Under the pieces are notes generated by a model, which did not search any database, had not been told where the DNA came from, and saw nothing but the letters and a program-made list of their open reading frames with translations. Below, one piece after another: positions 5,623-7,840 of a stretch of DNA of 7,840 nt (position 1 is the stretch's first letter; every line of letters begins with the position of its first letter). The stretch is taken from assembly GCA_002359075.1 (NCBI GenBank), contig DEQA01000132.1:1-7840 (forward strand), written 5' to 3'. The translations under genes and the position numbers were made by a program. This DNA is from Planococcaceae bacterium UBA3378 (GTDB lineage: Bacteria; Bacillota; Bacilli; Bacillales_A; Planococcaceae).

Positions 5623-5665
5623 GGGAGTATCGTGGTGTTCGCTCAACCTGATACTCCCATTTTTT
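5623..5665 (+). terminator. Rho-independent terminator of the LysR-type gene
   Basis: A 9-bp perfect stem, GGGAGTATC (5623-5631) with GATACTCCC (5650-5658), carries an 18-base loop with a small inner GGT/ACC pairing. It is followed by A and six T (5660-5665). It lies 58 bases past the LysR stop. On the minus strand it runs out into TTTAGTTTA, so it might weakly stop the chemoreceptor transcript too. Confidence 0.85.
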
Positions 5666-5744
5666 ATCTATTAATAGTGTCCACTTACTGCATGGCACAA
5701 CAAATCAGCCAGTCAAATAACTCTAAACATCATAATAAATATCC

Positions 5745-5759
5745 GCGGAAACCTTCCGC
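5745..5759. other. Small GC-rich hairpin between lysR and mcp 3' ends
   Basis: GCGGAA (5745-5750) and TTCCGC (5754-5759) form a 6-bp stem with a 3-base loop in an otherwise AT-rich 163-base stretch (5666-5828). On the minus strand it is about 70 bases past the chemoreceptor stop but has no T tract after it, so it is a poor terminator. The rest of the stretch shows no gene with a ribosome site. Confidence 0.3.
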
Positions 5760-5828
5760 CCGTAGTGGAATATGTAATCTAGGGGACAGAATTTTTTATA
5801 GAGGCTGAGTAGTTACTTCTGCTGTTAT

Positions 5829-7532
5829 CTAAAATATAAACTTTTTAAGCTCCGTTTGTAATTCTTCAGATAGACGATTCAATGAAGCAGCAGAATTAGC
5901 TATCTCATGTATGGATGCAAGTTGTTCTTTTGATACCCCGGCTACATTTTGAGCATTTGCAGATGTTTTTTGTGCGATATCAGTTAAAGAGGTTATTGAA
6001 TCATCCACCTGTTGGGCTGTTCCGGCCATCTGTTTGGCAGAAGAAGAAACTTCTATCATTTTTTCGGATACTAAATTGATGGATGCCAGTATTCTTCCGA
6101 ATGCTTGTCCTGCCTCGCTGATCACTCTTGTTCCTGCCTCTGCTTCCCCTGTTCCTTGGTTCATAGCATGAACAGCTTCATTCGTATCGCTTTGAATATG
6201 ATGGATCAGACCGGCAATTTGTTCAGCCGATTTTTTCGATTGTTCAGCCAGCTTACTGACTTCACCTGCAACGACAGCAAATCCACGTCCATGTTCTCCT
6301 GCACGTGCAGCTTCAATAGACGCATTAAGTGCTAATAGATTCGTTTGATCGGCAATGCCTGTTATAACATCAACAATTTGACCGATTTCTGTGGAACGCT
6401 CTTCAAGATTCATAACAAGCTTTGACGTTGTTCTAACAGAGTTTTGGATGGATTGCATCTGGTGTATGGCTTTCTGTATAAGCGCATTTCCTTCATTTGC
6501 TTGATTTTTTGTGTTTTGTGACTCTTGGGACACATCAACCGAAGATTCAGCGATTCGTTGGACTTCCAGCGTCATTTCCCCTACAGCAAGTACAGAATCC
6601 TCCACTTTTTGTGAAGCTATTTCAGAACCATAGGCGATATTCTGAATAGATTCCGTTACTTGTGCTGTTCTAAAGGAAGATTGTTCCGCTGAGACAGTAA
6701 ATTGTTCAGAAGAGTTGGCTACCCGTTCTGAAGTTTTCGCCACTCTAATCATCAAAGTGTTCAAATCAGCAATCATTGTATTGGATGCAGTAGCTAATCG
6801 TCCAATTTCGTCTTTCGATTTAGATTTCAATAATTCCCCTCTGAGATCTCCCTTAGCAATAGCTTCTAAACGTTCAACAACTATCTTAATCCCATTTGAA
6901 ATGTTTCTGGCATTATATAACGCGATCATGACGGCAAGAATAATAGCGATCAAGGAAGAAATAATAAGGACAGCCTTTGAAACCGCTGCTGAAGACAGCA
7001 CTTCATCAGTACGGGAATTTGTAATGCTATTTTGAATTTCTACTACCTTTACCCATGCCTCTATAGCAGCTTGGCTATATGGAAGACATTCTTCTTCCAT
7101 TAACTTGATCGCCGCTTCTTGATCCCCGCTGTCATATAGAGGGATAATCTCTTCCGTCACAAGCTTTCTCCATTTAATAGTCTTTTCATCCGCATCTTCT
7201 AGCGCTGTTTCAATTTCTTTTGAAATACGTCCACTTTCAACGGCTTCTTGTAGGATCGATTCTTTCTCAATAGCTGCTTGCGTTTCAGCTGAAAATTGTT
7301 CTTTGAACTCTTCACGATTAAAAAGAATATAGTCCCGTGCAATTTTTGCCCTGTTTGCTACACTAAATGTCATAGAATTTGCAGATTCCAAGAACTTCAT
7401 ATCATTAGATGTTACTTCGTTTACTTCATTGGAAATCGAACGGATTGTCATGTAACTATAGGCAGCCATGCCAACCAATATTGCTAAAACAACCGAAAAA
7501 CTTACTAAAATCTTACCCTTCACACTTTTCAT
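5829..7532 (-). CDS. Methyl-accepting chemotaxis protein (4HB-HAMP-MA)
   Basis: A 567-residue transmembrane chemoreceptor. Domains in order: short cytoplasmic N-tail, TM1 at about 8-30, an extracellular four-helix-bundle ligand domain at about 31-186 (with the characteristic NRAKIARDYILFN segment), TM2 at about 187-206, HAMP at about 207-260, then the long signalling coiled coil. The hairpin tip that binds CheA and CheW is at about 394-425 (DQTNLLALNASIEAARAGE, then GRGFAVVA). It would report an external signal to the CheA kinase. The protein ends LKKFIF, with no NWETF-type CheR/CheB tether, which is usual in Firmicutes. Its length is normal. AGGAG (complement of 7539-7543) lies 6 bases before the ATG. 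It is a single gene with no chemotaxis genes beside it. The ligand is unknown. Confidence 0.96.
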   Translation of the reverse strand: MKSVKGKILVSFSVVLAILVGMAAYSYMTIRSISNEVNEVTSNDMKFLESANSMTFSVANRAKIARDYILFNREEFKEQFSAETQAAIEKESILQEAVESGRISKEIETALEDADEKTIKWRKLVTEEIIPLYDSGDQEAAIKLMEEECLPYSQAAIEAWVKVVEIQNSITNSRTDEVLSSAAVSKAVLIISSLIAIILAVMIALYNARNISNGIKIVVERLEAIAKGDLRGELLKSKSKDEIGRLATASNTMIADLNTLMIRVAKTSERVANSSEQFTVSAEQSSFRTAQVTESIQNIAYGSEIASQKVEDSVLAVGEMTLEVQRIAESSVDVSQESQNTKNQANEGNALIQKAIHQMQSIQNSVRTTSKLVMNLEERSTEIGQIVDVITGIADQTNLLALNASIEAARAGEHGRGFAVVAGEVSKLAEQSKKSAEQIAGLIHHIQSDTNEAVHAMNQGTGEAEAGTRVISEAGQAFGRILASINLVSEKMIEVSSSAKQMAGTAQQVDDSITSLTDIAQKTSANAQNVAGVSKEQLASIHEIANSAASLNRLSEELQTELKKFIF

Positions 7533-7840
7533 ATTAATCTCCTACATAATAAAATGGGGTAATTCAAAACAAAGAATTAATGTAAGGTTACAAAATCCCT
7601 CAAAAAGCTATCTCAATTTCCTCCTTCACCTCAAAATGGATATTATTAGAAAAACTATTCTGATAATAAATCATACCACACTACATACTAAACACCTACA
7701 AAAATCCTAAAGGAAATATTAAGTTTATTCTTTAAAGACTTAACTCTTATAATCTTTAATCAAACTTATAACATTTATATGCATAAATACCTATTTTACG
7801 TTGTTTTAATATCGTTAAATTAGATATATTTAAATATGGG
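7533..7840. other. AT-rich intergenic region without a supportable gene
   Basis: This is the 308 bases upstream of the chemoreceptor. An open frame on the plus strand (7468-7710) has no ribosome site and runs antisense over the chemoreceptor start, so it is not called. Near the window end are a perfect 12-bp palindrome ATATTTAAATAT (7826-7837) and a TATAAT on the plus strand (7748-7753) without a -35 box; a gene starting past the edge cannot be judged. Confidence 0.5.
7670..7678 (-). promoter_or_regulatory. Possible extended -10 promoter of the chemoreceptor gene
   Basis: On the minus strand TGG directly precedes TATGAT (complement of 7670-7675), an extended -10 element. There is no acceptable -35 box. 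It implies a leader of about 130 nt. No sigma-D (motility) promoter of the TAAA-N15-GCCGATAT type was found. Low certainty. Confidence 0.3.

Noticed and set aside
7586..7675. Minus-strand 24-codon frame (MIYYQNSF...) in the chemoreceptor leader, considered as a leader peptide
   Set aside because: Its ATG lies inside the possible -10 box and has no Shine-Dalgarno, so it would not be translated from that promoter.
7468..7710. Plus-strand frame of 80 codons upstream of the chemoreceptor
   Set aside because: It has no ribosome site, starts antisense inside the chemoreceptor N-terminus, and its composition is that of translated AT-rich intergenic DNA.

Overview
The window reads as chromosomal DNA of a low-GC, Gram-positive endospore-former-type bacterium (Bacillales; Bacillus, Lysinibacillus or Solibacillus-like, exact genus not resolvable by eye). 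The grounds are strong AGGAGG-type ribosome sites on nearly every gene, sigma-A-type promoters with consensus spacing, U-tract hairpin terminators, a GsiB-type KGG-repeat stress protein behind a textbook sigma-B promoter, and a methyl-accepting chemotaxis protein with the usual Firmicutes layout. There is no tRNA, rRNA, CRISPR array, transposase or phage gene.

Layout. 1-753 (+): 5'-truncated metallo-beta-lactamase-fold hydrolase whose stop codon lies inside its own terminator hairpin. 783-1828 (+): S66-family serine carboxypeptidase (LD-carboxypeptidase/MccF-like) with its own TGGACA-N17-TATAAT promoter; the real start is 863. 1927-2554 (+): monocistronic gsiB-like general stress gene with sigma-B promoter, very strong Shine-Dalgarno, five KGG modules and a distant strong terminator. 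2610-3326 (+): monocistronic gene for a small HExxH protein of unknown function. 3425-4513 (-): zinc-dependent alcohol dehydrogenase, convergent with the previous gene and divergent from 4654-5565 (+), a LysR-type regulator. The 140-bp divergent region holds a 34-bp imperfect palindrome next to the regulator's probable -10 box. 5829-7532 (-): transmembrane chemoreceptor. 7533-7840: AT-rich upstream region without a supportable gene.

The window is mostly a row of independently transcribed single genes. The one clear regulatory pair is the alcohol dehydrogenase and the divergent LysR regulator, which very likely controls it. No multi-gene novel system is visible. The items most worth following are the adh-lysR palindrome, the uncharacterised HExxH protein, the rearranged GsiB homologue and the possibility that the MBL enzyme belongs to the cyclic-nucleotide-degrading Apyc1-like group.
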